A DNA stretch of 64,000 nucleotides. Origin: Streptomyces sp. R41. Lineage in GTDB: Bacteria > Actinomycetota > Actinomycetes > Streptomycetales > Streptomycetaceae. A program made the position numbers and the translations under genes. This document shows positions 19,070 through 27,594 of the stretch, one piece after another (the stretch's first letter is position 1; every line of letters starts with the position of its first letter). The notes beneath the pieces are model-generated. The model did not search any database and had not been told where the DNA came from. It saw nothing but the letters and a program-made list of their open reading frames with translations. The DNA is taken from NCBI RefSeq assembly GCF_041053055.1, contig NZ_CP163443.1:1-64000 (forward strand). The letters are read 5' to 3'.

Positions 19070-19174
19070 GGGCAAACCCGACGGAGTACGCCAGGAACTC
19101 TGGGCCCTGCTCTGCGTCTATCAGGCACTGCGGACCCTGATCGCGAAGACCGCCGTGATCGCGGGCATCGACCC
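19070..19174 (+). pseudogene. IS4-family transposase, C-terminal scrap
   Basis: One frame reads GKPDGVRQELWALLCVYQAL followed by RTLIAKTAVIAGIDP, the signature near the C-terminus of Streptomyces IS4-family transposases. Only about 35 codons remain. Confidence 0.65.
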
Positions 19175-19200
19175 GGCCCCCTTCCTCCAGGAAGGGGGCC
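19175..19200 (+). terminator. Perfect 11-bp hairpin
   Basis: GGCCCCCTTCC and GGAAGGGGGCC with a TCCA loop form a strong stem between the IS4 scrap and the antitoxin fragment. Confidence 0.6.
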
Positions 19201-19241
19201 GGTGTCGCATCCGGCGCAGCACGCCCGCGCAGAATGCAGAC

Positions 19242-19300
19242 ATGACTGTCCTCACCATCCGGGACGTGCCCGAAGAGCAGGTCCACGTCCTCAGAAGCGG
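19242..19300 (+). pseudogene. FitA-like antitoxin, N-terminal scrap
   Basis: The frame MTVLTIRDVPEEQVHVLRS matches the ribbon-helix-helix start of FitA/VapB-type antitoxins (MxxLTIRDVP). After about 20 residues similarity stops, and no PIN toxin follows. It is probably a relic of a VapBC/FitAB pair. Confidence 0.45.
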
Positions 19301-19408
19301 TCCACCAGCACGGATGCAGAAGGCCGCAAGACGGAGACCGTCGAGGTCAAGCCGTCCGTTCCGCCAGCGCACTGATCTGACGGAGACGTCGGAGAAGAAG
19401 GGCACCGT

Positions 19409-19672
19409 ATGAGCAGGCTGCTGGAAGCGGTGTGTGCGCTGACCGTGGGCGTCCTCGTTGCGCTCCTTGTATGGGGTGCTAACCCTGGCGCCGTGCGGGT
19501 GGCGTGGCGGGAGGGCGAACTGAGCGGTGTGACGGTCGTGTTCGTGGCGGCGTGTGCGCTGTGGCTGGTGCTGTGGCGCAGGCGTACCGGGCGCGGCTGG
19601 CTGGCATGGCCGCTTGTGGTGCTGCTGTGCGGTGCGGCTGTTGCGCTGGTCGTGGCGGCCATGGCCGGTTGA
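19409..19672 (+). CDS. Small three-helix membrane protein
   Basis: The 87-aa protein has three hydrophobic segments (about residues 5-23, 38-54 and 62-85) separated by short charged turns (WREGE, RRRTGRG). GGAGAAGAAGG precedes the ATG at good spacing. I do not recognise the family. It may be an isolated small membrane protein of the mobile region. Confidence 0.6.
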   Translation: MSRLLEAVCALTVGVLVALLVWGANPGAVRVAWREGELSGVTVVFVAACALWLVLWRRRTGRGWLAWPLVVLLCGAAVALVVAAMAG

Positions 19673-19749
19673 CCGGGGCAGGCAGGCAAGTGGAGCTTCC
19701 CGTTCTTTTGGGCGCGGAGCCCCGCTGGCGTTTTCGGGCTAGACGAGCT

Positions 19750-19762
19750 ATTCCAAGGGGTC
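19750..19762 (+). repeat. 13-bp inverted repeat matching the IS982 right end (left partner)
   Basis: ATTCCAAGGGGTC here is the exact complement of 21941-21953, which lies immediately beyond the stop codon of the IS982-family transposase. Together they bracket the sliding-clamp gene and the transposase. Confidence 0.5.
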
Positions 19763-19776
19763 GCTCCGGCTGTTCG

Positions 19777-20916
19777 TCAGCTCAGTTGCCGTACTGATAT
19801 GAGTAGATGGCGGTGGTCTTCGCGTGCCGCGTCATCCTCGTCCGGTACGCCACTGAGTAGTGCCCGCTGGCCGGGGCCCAGAAGTTCAAAGCGCACTTGG
19901 GAGGCGTTGAAGGAGTTGAGGGCTTCCAGCAAGTACGCGGGGTTGAAGGCGACCGCCAGGTCATCGGCGTCGGCCAACGTGGCCGCGAGCTGCTGCGAAG
20001 CGATGTCGTCTTCGTACCCCGCTTGCAGGAGGACGGTTCCCTGGGCGGAGAAGTCGAGCCGGATCGGGCTGGTCGGCTCCGCGACGACCGCGACACGGCG
20101 GACCGCGTCGGCGAGCGCCTCCCGCCCGGTGACCGCGACTGCCGGGCCGTCCAGTGTGAACAACTTGTCGTAGCGCGGCAGCCGCCCTTCCAGCAACCGC
20201 AGTGTCGTACGCATCCCGGTTCCCTCGAAGGCGATCAAGCCACCACCCGAGCCACCCGTGTCGTTCAGCCCGATGCGGATCAGCCCCGACTTCGTCAGCG
20301 CACGGGAGATCTCGGTCAGCCTGCGGCCGGGAACCACTACCTCCACCGCATCGGAAACCGCCCCCTCCGGCTTCCACGGCAACACACGCACGGCATACCG
20401 GTATCGGTCCGTAGCGGCCAACGTCATGGACTCGCCATCCAGCCGGAGCTGGATCCCCGTGAGCACCGGGAGGTAGTCGTCACGGCCGGCGGCTATCACG
20501 ACCTGTGCGACCGCCGCCGCGAACTCTGCCGCATCCAACGTTCCGCGAAAGGCGGGAAGCTCGGGAAGGGCCGGATACTCCTGCATGGGCAAGGTCGACA
20601 GCCCAAAGCGCGTACCGCCCCCTTCCATCGTGAAGCGCGCTCCTTCCAGCGCGCACGCCACCATCGCATCGGGCAATACCCGGCAGATATCCAGCAGTCT
20701 GCGCCCAAGCACGAGCACCCGACCGGCTGTCGGCGTCTCCGCGGGGACCTCGATGGTCGCGGACGCCTCGTAGTCGAAGCCCGAGATACGCAGCCGTCCC
20801 TCCGCCGCGTCCAGCATCAAGCCACCCAGCACAGGCACAGGCGAACGTGCGGGCAACGACCTGGCCGCCCAGGCCACGGCCTCGGCGAGAGCGCCTCGCT
20901 CGATCCGGAACTCCAT
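19777..20916 (-). CDS. dnaN: DNA polymerase III beta subunit (sliding clamp) paralogue
   Basis: The 379-aa product has the length and three-domain plan of the bacterial beta clamp: domain 1 (MEFRIERGALAEAVAWAARS...), domain 2 (FRGTLDAAEFAAAVAQVVIA, LTGIQLRLDGESMTLAATDR) and domain 3 (AVTGREALADAVRRVAVVAE, VAFNPAYLLEALN). The C-terminal end GVPDEDDAARE ... HLLISVRQLS replaces the usual MPMR-like end. Streptomyces carry the essential dnaN near oriC and sometimes a second divergent copy, and this context among IS elements fits the second kind. ATG 20916 is chosen because GGGGGA precedes it and MEFRIE is the normal opening. It could serve a plasmid or phage-type replication system. Confidence 0.85.
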   Translation of the reverse strand: MEFRIERGALAEAVAWAARSLPARSPVPVLGGLMLDAAEGRLRISGFDYEASATIEVPAETPTAGRVLVLGRRLLDICRVLPDAMVACALEGARFTMEGGGTRFGLSTLPMQEYPALPELPAFRGTLDAAEFAAAVAQVVIAAGRDDYLPVLTGIQLRLDGESMTLAATDRYRYAVRVLPWKPEGAVSDAVEVVVPGRRLTEISRALTKSGLIRIGLNDTGGSGGGLIAFEGTGMRTTLRLLEGRLPRYDKLFTLDGPAVAVTGREALADAVRRVAVVAEPTSPIRLDFSAQGTVLLQAGYEDDIASQQLAATLADADDLAVAFNPAYLLEALNSFNASQVRFELLGPGQRALLSGVPDEDDAAREDHRHLLISVRQLS

Positions 20917-21024
20917 CCGTACATCCCCCATCGCGTCGCACCAGTTGGTCCGCGCACGCTATATGTCGCCACTGACAACGCTCGGTCCGTCCCGGCACAC
21001 CAAGGCGAGGGAGCCCACGATTTG

Positions 21025-21942
21025 GTGGTGACGCCCGACTTGGACTCCCTCGCGACCGCGCTCTATGCGAAAATCGACGACCTGCTGAAGGAGTCGCCGC
21101 ATCTCGCGCCATGGCGGCCCACGGTAGGGATCGCGCCGCAGCTGACCGACGCCGAGCTGGTCACGCTCGCGATGATGCAGGCCATGCTCGGCTTCACCTC
21201 CGAGGCCAAGTGGCTCCGCCATGCTCGCTGCCACCTGCGGCATCTCTTCCCGTACCTGCCCCAGCAGCCCGGCTACAACAAGCGGCTGCGCAAGGTCGCC
21301 GAGCTGCTCCGCCGGGTCACCAGGCTTCTTGCCGCCGACACTTCCGTGTGGAGCGATGACGTGTGGATCGTGGACTCCACACCCGTCGAGTGCGGTCGCT
21401 CGCGCGAGACCGTCAAGCGCTCCGACCTGGCCGGATGGGCTGAATACGGCTACTGCGCCAGCCACAGCCGCTTCTTCTGGGGCCTGCGTCTGCACCTGGT
21501 ATGCACCCTGCAGGGACTGCCCGTCGCCTTCGCACTGACCGGAGCGAAGGCCGACGAGCGCGAGACCCTGCTCGACCTGCTCGCGGCCGAACCCGGCATC
21601 GTCGCCGCCCGGCCCGGGCAGACGCTGATCGGCGACAAGAACTACTTCGGCCGCGACTTCGAACATCAACTGGCCGAGCACGCCATCCAACTGCTGCGGC
21701 CGGCCCGCAAGGGCGAGCCCGAGCGGCCCGGAGCACCCTTGTTCAAGCCGTTGAGACAGGTCATCGAGTCGATCAACGAGACCTTCAAGGGCCAGCTCGA
21801 TCTCGAACATCACCGCGGCCGCACACCCCGCGGCGTCATCGCCCGGGTGATGCAGCGGATCCTCGCACTGACCGCCGCGATCTGGCACAACGACCACACG
21901 CGACAACCCGTCCGACGCTCACTGATCGCCTTCGATCACTGA
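21025..21942 (+). CDS. IS982-family transposase
   Basis: The 305-aa protein begins VVTPDLDSLATALYAKID and carries the IS982 signature: DDVWIVDSTPVECGRS (first Asp), FFWGLRLHLVCTLQGLPVAF, TLIGDKNYFGRDFE (second Asp), and IESINETFKGQLDLE with the catalytic Glu. The N-terminal ELVTLAMMQAMLGFTSEAKW helix is typical. It looks full length. GTG at 21025 or 21028 starts it. The right end lies within about 15 bp of the stop; the left end is unclear and may even lie beyond dnaN at 19750. Confidence 0.85.
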   Translation: MVTPDLDSLATALYAKIDDLLKESPHLAPWRPTVGIAPQLTDAELVTLAMMQAMLGFTSEAKWLRHARCHLRHLFPYLPQQPGYNKRLRKVAELLRRVTRLLAADTSVWSDDVWIVDSTPVECGRSRETVKRSDLAGWAEYGYCASHSRFFWGLRLHLVCTLQGLPVAFALTGAKADERETLLDLLAAEPGIVAARPGQTLIGDKNYFGRDFEHQLAEHAIQLLRPARKGEPERPGAPLFKPLRQVIESINETFKGQLDLEHHRGRTPRGVIARVMQRILALTAAIWHNDHTRQPVRRSLIAFDH

Positions 21943-21953
21943 CCCCTTGGAAT
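21941..21953 (-). repeat. 13-bp inverted repeat at the IS982 right end
   Basis: GACCCCTTGGAAT overlaps the transposase stop codon and is the exact complement of 19750-19762. Confidence 0.55.
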
Positions 21954-22072
21954 CGATCATCTAGTCGTACTCATTGACCCTGCTGCCAGCGCGCTGGTCC
22001 CGCTGGCCTGACGGCAGAACCAACACATCTGAGGGGCCTCGCGTTTTCCGGACAGACGTCTGACCGTCTATT

Positions 22073-22932
22073 TCATGCGGCGATTCGCAACTTCTCGTAC
22101 TCGGCGTAGACTTCGCGCGGAGGACGGTAACCCACCGCCGAGTGGAGGCTTTTGCGATTGTACCAGAATTCGATGTAGCGAGTGATGTCCTGCCGGGCGG
22201 CCTCGCGGGTCAGGTAAGTCACCCTTGATACGCGCTCGTTCTTCAGGGCGCCGAAGAATGATTCGGCCATGGCGTTGTCGAAACAGATCCCGGTGCGGCC
22301 GGAAGATCTGCGGAGACCGAACCGGTCGAGCGTCTTCCCGAACTCAGCTGACATGTAGTTGCTTCCGCGGTCGGAGTGAAATATAGCGCCGGCCGAAAGG
22401 TGCCTGTTCCGTGCCGCGTTGCGGATCGCCCTGGATATCAGTGGGGTTTGGTAGTGGTCGTCCATTGCATAACCGATGACTTCCTTCGTGCAGCAGTCGA
22501 TGACCGTCGCGAGGTACAGCCAGCCTTCCCCGGTCGCGACGTAGGTAATGTCGCCGACGATTCGCCGGGCGCGTCAGCGGTGAAGTTGCGACCGACGAGG
22601 TCCGGTACCTGGCTGGCCGTGGCCTGGGTGAGGCTGAACCTCTTCGGCCGCGGCTGGCAGGGCTCAAGACCCAGCTCACGCATGAGCCGGCGGACCAGTT
22701 CCAGGCCGGCAGTGACGCCCCAGCGGTCCAGCTGAGCCTGGATGCGCCGGTGGCCATAGGTGCCGTCGGACATGTCGAAGGCTTTCCCGATGAGCAGTTT
22801 CAGTTCCTCGCGCCACTGGGCCGTTGCGGATTCCGGGCGGGATCGCCAGTCGTAGTAGCCGGATCTGGAGACGCCGAGTCGGCCGCACATGAACTCGACG
22901 CTGTAGGCGTACTCCTCGGTGCCGAGCCGCAT
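22073..22932 (-). pseudogene. IS3 orfB transposase, frameshifted
   Basis: The first part (MRLGTEEYAYSVEFMCGRLG, DGTYGHRRIQAQLDRWGV) is the HTH_21 region and the second part (TYVATGEGWLYLATVIDCCT, IFHSDRGSNYMSAEF, TGICFDNAMAESFFGALKNE) is the rve integrase core with all three catalytic acids (Asp, Asp, Glu). They lie in different frames: a single base is missing near 22565, where NFTADAPGE should continue into RIVGDITY. OrfB is therefore not made as one protein unless by frameshifting. Confidence 0.85.
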
Positions 22933-22958
22933 CTCGTCGATGAACTCGCACTTACTTG

Positions 22959-23249
22959 CTACCGGGGATCCTTCGCGAAGTACGCTGCGGCTTTTTTCAG
23001 GAAAGTAACTTCCATCTCCAGCTCGCGGTTGCGTCGTTCGAGTTCCTTCAGGCGCGCCCGCTCATTTACCGTCAGTTCCGCATCGGGATCCGGTTCCTGC
23101 TGTTTCTGATGCTTCTTGACCCAGCCGCGTAGCGTCTCCGGGTTCAGCTCGAGCTCCCGGGCGACTTCGGAGATCGTCTTGCTCGACCTCAGAGCGATCT
23201 GGACGGCTTCCTCGCGGAACTCCGGCGAGTACTTGCTGGGTGGCGCCAC
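22959..23249 (-). CDS. IS3 orfA (HTH protein)
   Basis: The 96-aa OrfA has the usual HTH (YSPEFREEAVQIALRSSKTI, VARELELNPETLRGWVKKHQ) and the leucine-zipper-like coiled coil (LKELERRNRELEMEVTFLKKAA). It ends KDPR shortly before orfB. In IS3 elements OrfA binds the ends and joins OrfB by a -1 frameshift in the short overlap. Confidence 0.85.
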   Translation of the reverse strand: MAPPSKYSPEFREEAVQIALRSSKTISEVARELELNPETLRGWVKKHQKQQEPDPDAELTVNERARLKELERRNRELEMEVTFLKKAAAYFAKDPR

Positions 23250-23315
23250 TTCTTCCTCGTTTCCTGTTCAGGACAACCCTATTGGGTCCCTGTCCGGAAA
23301 CTTCGTGGCCCCTCA

Positions 23316-24176
23316 CGCGTCACGCTCACCGCCATGGCGCACGGACACCAGCTCGCGTCCCGTAGGGTGACCCGCGCATGGTTCGGCACCGGCGTGACCA
23401 GCAGAAACCTCACCGTCGCGGCCGACAAGGTCGCCGGGACCCTGCACCTGCCTGCCCCTGGCACCCCGCGGCACTCGGCGGTCCTCCTCTTCGGCGGTTC
23501 AGAAGGGGGAAACAGCAATAAGCCTGCTGCAGCCCTGCTCGCCTCGCACGGCTACCCGGCCCTGTCGCTCGGCTACTTCAACCTCCCCGGCCTCCCCCAA
23601 GCCTTGGAGAACATCCCCCTGGAGTACTTCGCCACCGCTGCCCGGCTGCTGGCCGCGCAACCAGGGGTCGACCCACGCCACATCCTGGCGATGGGCTACT
23701 CACGCGGCAGCGAAGCAGCCCTGCTCCTCGCCAACGACTACCCCGACCTCATCCACGGTGCCGTCGTCTACTCCCCCTCTGCGCAGGTCAACAGCGGATT
23801 CCCGGACTACGGCACCTTCGCCTGGACGAAGGACGGCAAGCCCATCGCCGAACGGCTCATCCCGCTCGGCCACGTCAGCGGCCCCGTCATGGCCATAGCG
23901 GGAGCTCACGACCTGCTGTGGACATCGTCTCGATGGGCGCGGCAGATCGTCCAGGAACTTGACGCCGCCGGCAACCGGTATCCCCACCAGGCTCTGATCT
24001 ACCCGAACGCCGGGCACGGCGTCGGTACCTTCCCCTACCTCCCGGCCGGCACCCGCTTGATTCACCCCGTGACACGCCGGGAGACCGACCTCGGCGGCAC
24101 CCGCGCGGGCGATGCCGCCGCTCAAGAGGCAGGCTGGCCCAAAGTCCTCGCGCTCCTGGCCTCACTCGGCTCCTGA
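23316..24176 (+). pseudogene. BAAT-type acyl-CoA thioesterase, N-terminally truncated
   Basis: The frame begins at the very end of the IS3 element (RVTLTAMAHGHQLASRRVTR) and reads the alpha/beta-hydrolase (BAAT C-terminal) domain: VLLFGGSEGGNSNKPAAALL, HILAMGYSRGSEAALLLAND with the nucleophile Ser (GYSRG), VYSPSAQV, GPVMAIAGAHDLLW and AGHGVGTFPYLP with the His. The N-terminal Bile_Hydr_Trans beta-sandwich is almost wholly missing. An ATG at 23334 allows translation of the hydrolase domain alone. Enzymes of this kind transfer or hydrolyse acyl groups from CoA. Confidence 0.8.
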
Positions 24177-24207
24177 GCACCCCAACAACCTGGTGAAGGA
24201 AGGGCGC

Positions 24208-24807
24208 ATGGACGCACAGCGCGCGGTCGACTGGTCGGAAGCCGCCTGGCTCAACCCGCCATTGAGCGCAGAACTGCACGGTGACGAGCTACTGGTGACG
24301 AGCCGGAACCGGAGCGACTTCTGGCGCACCACGAGTTACGGCTTCGTACGAGACAACGGGCACGCCCTGTTGACGGACCTTCCCGCCGGTGCCGCCGTCG
24401 AGGTCACCTTTCTTGCGCAGTTCGAGGCATTGTATGACCAGGCCGGGATCATGATCCGCGTGGACGACCGGACCTGGATCAAAGCCGGTGTCGAGATGAC
24501 CGATGGAGCGCCGCACCTGGGCGCCGTAGTCACCCGCGGCCAGTCGGACTGGTCCCTGACCCCTGCCCCCGGCTGGAACGGATGCAAGATCACCGTTCGG
24601 GCCAGCCGTGAGAAAGACGCAGTGACCATCCGGGCGCGCCGCGAGGACGAAGCCTGGCAGATGGTGCGACTAGCTCCCCTGGCACCTGACGCGACGGCAT
24701 CGGCTGGACCCTTCTTCTGTTCCCCGCAGCGAGAGGGACTGCAGGTGCAATTCACACGGTTCGCCTTGGGACCTGCTGATATCTCGCTCCACAATCCTCA
24801 GGCCTGA
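24208..24807 (+). CDS. DUF1349 domain protein
   Basis: The 199-aa protein matches the DUF1349 beta-sandwich (concanavalin-like) family: WLNPPLSAELHGDELLVTSR, RSDFWRTTSYGFVRDNGHAL, EVTFLAQFEALYDQAGIMIR, DDRTWIKAGVEMTDGAPHLG, AVVTRGQSDWS and a final GPFFCSPQREGLQVQFTRF. The family is related to yeast Ygr... regulators and may bind small ligands; no catalysis is proven. GAAGGAAGGGCGC precedes the ATG. The gene is 31 bp after the truncated thioesterase and could share its transcript. Confidence 0.85.
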   Translation: MDAQRAVDWSEAAWLNPPLSAELHGDELLVTSRNRSDFWRTTSYGFVRDNGHALLTDLPAGAAVEVTFLAQFEALYDQAGIMIRVDDRTWIKAGVEMTDGAPHLGAVVTRGQSDWSLTPAPGWNGCKITVRASREKDAVTIRARREDEAWQMVRLAPLAPDATASAGPFFCSPQREGLQVQFTRFALGPADISLHNPQA

Positions 24808-25276
24808 AAGGGTCGTTCTCTCCCGGCGTTTCATCCTGGAAATGCCGTTTGCCCCGTGGTGTCGAGTCGCGCCAGGAAGATGGTGGCTTCGCCGTTGCTG
24901 CGGCGGGCCCTCCATCCCGTACGGACTTTTCGAGGAGCGTCAACGACTTGGGCGTACCGCCCGGCTGCGGCTTGCCTTCCTGGCGTCCGACAACCTGATA
25001 GCCGGCGTTGAGGTAGTACGCATTCAGGCGTGCGTTGCCGGCCAGGCAGTCCAGACGTACCAACGGTCGGCCCGCCTCGGCCACGCGGCGCTCCGCGACT
25101 CGCAGAAGCTCCCGCCCTGTCCCGGGCGGGACACTGTTGTGGTCGACCATCAGCCGGTGCACATAGCCGGCCGTCGGCGGCTGTGGCCCCCAGGCGTCCT
25201 CGTCCTCCCACCACAGCTCCCAGGCCCCGACCACATGATCGGCAGCCTCCGCGAGCCATACCTCCCCGTTCTCCAT
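24752..25276 (-). pseudogene. GNAT acetyltransferase, N-terminal part replaced
   Basis: The reading frame contains the GNAT acetyl-CoA site and C-terminal core: EVWLAEAADHVVGAWELWW, AGYVHRLMVDHNSVPPGTGR, ELLRVAERRVAEAGRPLVRL and NARLNAYYLNAGYQVVGRQE. The first 40 or so residues of the domain are missing; upstream DNA belongs to a different gene in another frame. The natural end was probably LLEKSVR; the rest is read-through. It may still be translated from ATG 25276. Confidence 0.6.
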
Positions 25277-25854
25277 GATCCGGCGGAAGTGGTCCCCGCC
25301 CAGCTCACCAGGCCGCTATCTTCGTCGCTTTCAGTCGCCGCGTCCCATGTGGGTGACAGTCCCAGCTGCTCACCTCGGGCCCGCTCATACGGAAGGGGTT
25401 CACCCAAGGTCAGGTAATGATCCTCCCCGTCTCCGGTCTCGCAATAACGCCGCACAACGCTGCCCCGCTCAGCGATGAGCCAGGCCGAACCGTCGCCCTG
25501 CGCACCGTAGTAGTAAGCCTGCGCCTGCCCGTAGCGCGCGCTGAGCTCTACGCACATACGCAGGACCTCGTCGCTGCGTTCGCCGTCGCACGGGTTGCAC
25601 CAGCGGCCGATGACTAGGGTCCACCCATCGAGTTCGGGGCTCACGTACACCCGGGGGCGCCCCTGAGGCTCCTTGTTGAATCCCCGATGGCTGTCCGCGT
25701 CGATTACCTCTTCGGCGACCTCGAATGTCACAGGGCTGGGCTGAGTCAGCCCCAGGGACGCCATGACCCCTGCCTGGTCCCCCGTCGGTACCGCCAACCA
25801 GTGAAGCCAGCATGTCGTCAGGGGTCTGGGCCGGTCTGCCGTTGAGATGTACAC
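25150..25854 (-). pseudogene. Hypothetical protein, C-terminus lost at a junction
   Basis: The N-terminal 185 residues look like a real conserved Streptomyces protein: PELDGWTLVIGRWCNPCDGE, LSARYGQAQAYYYGAQGDGS, AWLIAERGSVVRRYCETGDG and YLTLGEPLPYERARGEQLGL. After about residue 190 (WDAATESDEDSGLVSWAG, near 25300) it runs into the other frame of a GNAT gene. A decayed homologue, with AWLIAEEGAVIRRWIAE, is at 32690-33065 and still has the C-terminal half. The function is unknown. Confidence 0.6.
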
Positions 25855-25890
25855 GAGCCCACGATGCCATGCCGAGGCTCAGTGACTGAG

Positions 25891-25912
25891 CTGAGGTTAA
25901 ATCTCAAGCTGA
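25891..25912 (+). repeat. Orphan IS-end-like motif
   Basis: CTGAGGTTAAATCTCAAGCT resembles the right end of the NF041680-type IS (15577-15598, GAGGTTAAGGATCAAGCT) and another orphan at 27595. No transposase adjoins it. Confidence 0.4.
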
Positions 25913-25929
25913 GGGATCAGGGAACGGGC

Positions 25930-26787
25930 TCAGTCCGTGGGGACGGGCGTGCAGACCGCGTACACGTCGAAGGTGGTCGAAGCGTCGCCGCCGTTGAATA
26001 CGGTTCCCGTCCAGCCGGTTGGGGAAAGGGGCACTCCCAGGGGGAACGTCTCGACCAACCTCAGGTCGTCGCTGCCCGCGCTGACTCCGCCGCCGAGCGG
26101 CCTCTTGCCCGCGGGACAGTCCACGGCCGCGCTCGCGGTGGTTCCGACGGCCACCGGCACGTTGCCGACCCCGGCCACCTCATAGCCTTCCCCAGGGCTG
26201 ACGCGCGCGCAGATCACGTACACGTCCATGACGGACTCAAAGCCGCTGCCGTTGAACACGGCTCCCGCCCAACGGCGCGAGCTCGTGGGGAACGATTCGA
26301 CCACCCTCATGTCGTCGTCGCCGGTATATACCCCGCCGCCGAGTGGCCTCTTGCCCGCGGGACAGCGCATGGCCGCGCTTCCGGTGGTTCCGACGGCCAC
26401 CGGCACGTTGGTGACTCCGACCGCCTCATAGTCTGCCTCAGGGCTGACGCGCGCGCAGACCGCGTACACGTCGAACACGGAGTCGGTGCCGCCGTTGAAC
26501 ACAGCTCCCAGCCAGCCGGTCACGTCGCCGGCCCCTCCCAAGGGGAACGACTCGATCAGCCTCATGTCGTCGTTCCCTGTATAGACTCCGCCACCGACCG
26601 GCCTCTTGCCCTCGGGGCAGTCCACCCCCGTAGCTCCGGTGGCTCCCGCAGCCACCGGCACGGTGGCGCTGACCACCTCGTAGCCGGACAGCGGGAAGAC
26701 AGCCGCATCCGCCTGTGCCGTCGGCGCGGTCATCTCGCCGACCACCAGCACAAGCAACGCCCCCAACGCAGTCAGCAGACGCTTCAT
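25930..26787 (-). CDS. Secreted protein with three tandem repeats
   Basis: The 285-aa precursor has a signal peptide (MKRLLTALGALLVLVVGE, cleavage after TAQA, about residue 26). The mature protein is three repeats of about 80 residues, each with VPVAxGTTGxAxxxCPxGKR, PLGGGVYTGDDDMRLVESFP and GAVFNGG...FDVYAVCARV. Each repeat has two cysteines that probably pair. AAGGAGACCGA precedes the ATG. It is exported; a surface or matrix role is likely but not shown. It lies between an orphan IS end and a helicase relic. Confidence 0.8.
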   Translation of the reverse strand: MKRLLTALGALLVLVVGEMTAPTAQADAAVFPLSGYEVVSATVPVAAGATGATGVDCPEGKRPVGGGVYTGNDDMRLIESFPLGGAGDVTGWLGAVFNGGTDSVFDVYAVCARVSPEADYEAVGVTNVPVAVGTTGSAAMRCPAGKRPLGGGVYTGDDDMRVVESFPTSSRRWAGAVFNGSGFESVMDVYVICARVSPGEGYEVAGVGNVPVAVGTTASAAVDCPAGKRPLGGGVSAGSDDLRLVETFPLGVPLSPTGWTGTVFNGGDASTTFDVYAVCTPVPTD

Positions 26788-26929
26788 TCGGTCTCCTTCG
26801 ATGGGCCAGGCGTCCCACCTCTTTCGGTGGTGACCGACTCATCGTCCTGCTGCAGCGCGCCGTGCTCGCGGCGCAGATGGGCTGTGCACCCGTCCGTGGT
26901 ATCCCGTCCGAAGGCCGACGATGAATTTT

Positions 26930-27213
26930 CGAACGCTTCACCCGCCTCGACGCCGCACGCACCCCCTGGCAGATGACCTATCACCGCCGGCCGGCCCACC
27001 CGTCTCGGCCACAAGCTCACCGCGCTCGACCCGTGGTGGAACCCGCCCTGGCCGCTCACCTGGCAACGCTCCTACTGGGCTGCCCACCACCACACCCACG
27101 GCATGCCCGAGGGTGTGGTGTGTGGCCCGACGCACCGGACGAGGAACAGGCACGACGCTGGCTCAGCGTGCAGCAAGCGTCACGACCGCACCAGCAGTCC
27201 GGGCAACAAGAGT
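26930..27213 (+). pseudogene. Helicase-associated domain, decayed
   Basis: Pieces in three frames read FERFTRLDAARTPWQMTY, then TRLGHKLTALDPWWNPPWPL, TWQRSYWAAHHHTHGMPEG, then PDAPDEEQARRWLSVQQA, the C-terminal repeat pattern of actinobacterial helicase-associated proteins. At least two frameshifts separate them. The helicase core is absent. Confidence 0.6.
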
Positions 27214-27261
27214 TAGTGGACACTCTGGCAGCGGCCCCACCGGCACCCCACACCGGTCTTT

Positions 27262-27585
27262 GTGCTGCTCACAGGCGTGAACTCGCCTCTGATCTTCCCG
27301 CGGTCGATCAGCGCGCTGGAGGCACAACGCCGCAGCGCGGCCGACGGCCGGCCGGTCGTCTTCTGGCGGCCCGGCTGCATGTACTGCGTGCGACTGCGCA
27401 TCCGGCTGGGCCGTAGCGCCCGCCAGGTGCACTGGGTCAACATCTGGCGCGACCCCGCTGGATCTGCAGCGGTGAGGGCAGCCAACGACGGCAACGAGAC
27501 CGTGCCGACCGTCATCGTGGCGGGCTGGCCGCACACCAACCCCGACCCTGCATGGGTGCGCGAGCAACTCTCCCGTTCCGCGTGA
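27262..27585 (+). CDS. Glutaredoxin/mycoredoxin-like protein, N-terminus shortened
   Basis: The 107-aa frame contains a thioredoxin-fold domain with the redox motif CMYC (WRPGCMYCVRLRIRLG, about residues 36-51) and NETVPTVIVAG with the cis-Pro (TVPT). Related Streptomyces proteins start with one or two membrane helices; here only the end of that region (VFVLLTGVNSPLIFPRSISA) remains after the helicase relic. It probably reduces mycothiol mixed disulfides. The GTG start at 27262 is a guess; there is no convincing ribosome-binding site. Confidence 0.65.
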   Translation: MLLTGVNSPLIFPRSISALEAQRRSAADGRPVVFWRPGCMYCVRLRIRLGRSARQVHWVNIWRDPAGSAAVRAANDGNETVPTVIVAGWPHTNPDPAWVREQLSRSA

Positions 27586-27594
27586 TCGGGAGCA

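Larger units (their letters stand above)
22031..23315 (-). mobile_element. IS3-family element
   Basis: The 1,285-bp element has ends beginning TGAGGGGCC (left) and finishing GGCCCCTCA (right). The imperfect inverted repeats extend about 25 bp and share TTCCGGACAG. It carries orfA and a frameshifted orfB on the minus strand. No clear target duplication is seen, and the gene to its right has lost its 5' end, which points to a deletion adjacent to the insertion. Confidence 0.85.

Noticed and set aside
22031..23315. Target-site duplication for the IS3 element
   Set aside because: The flanks (ACATC on the left, CGCGT on the right) do not match.
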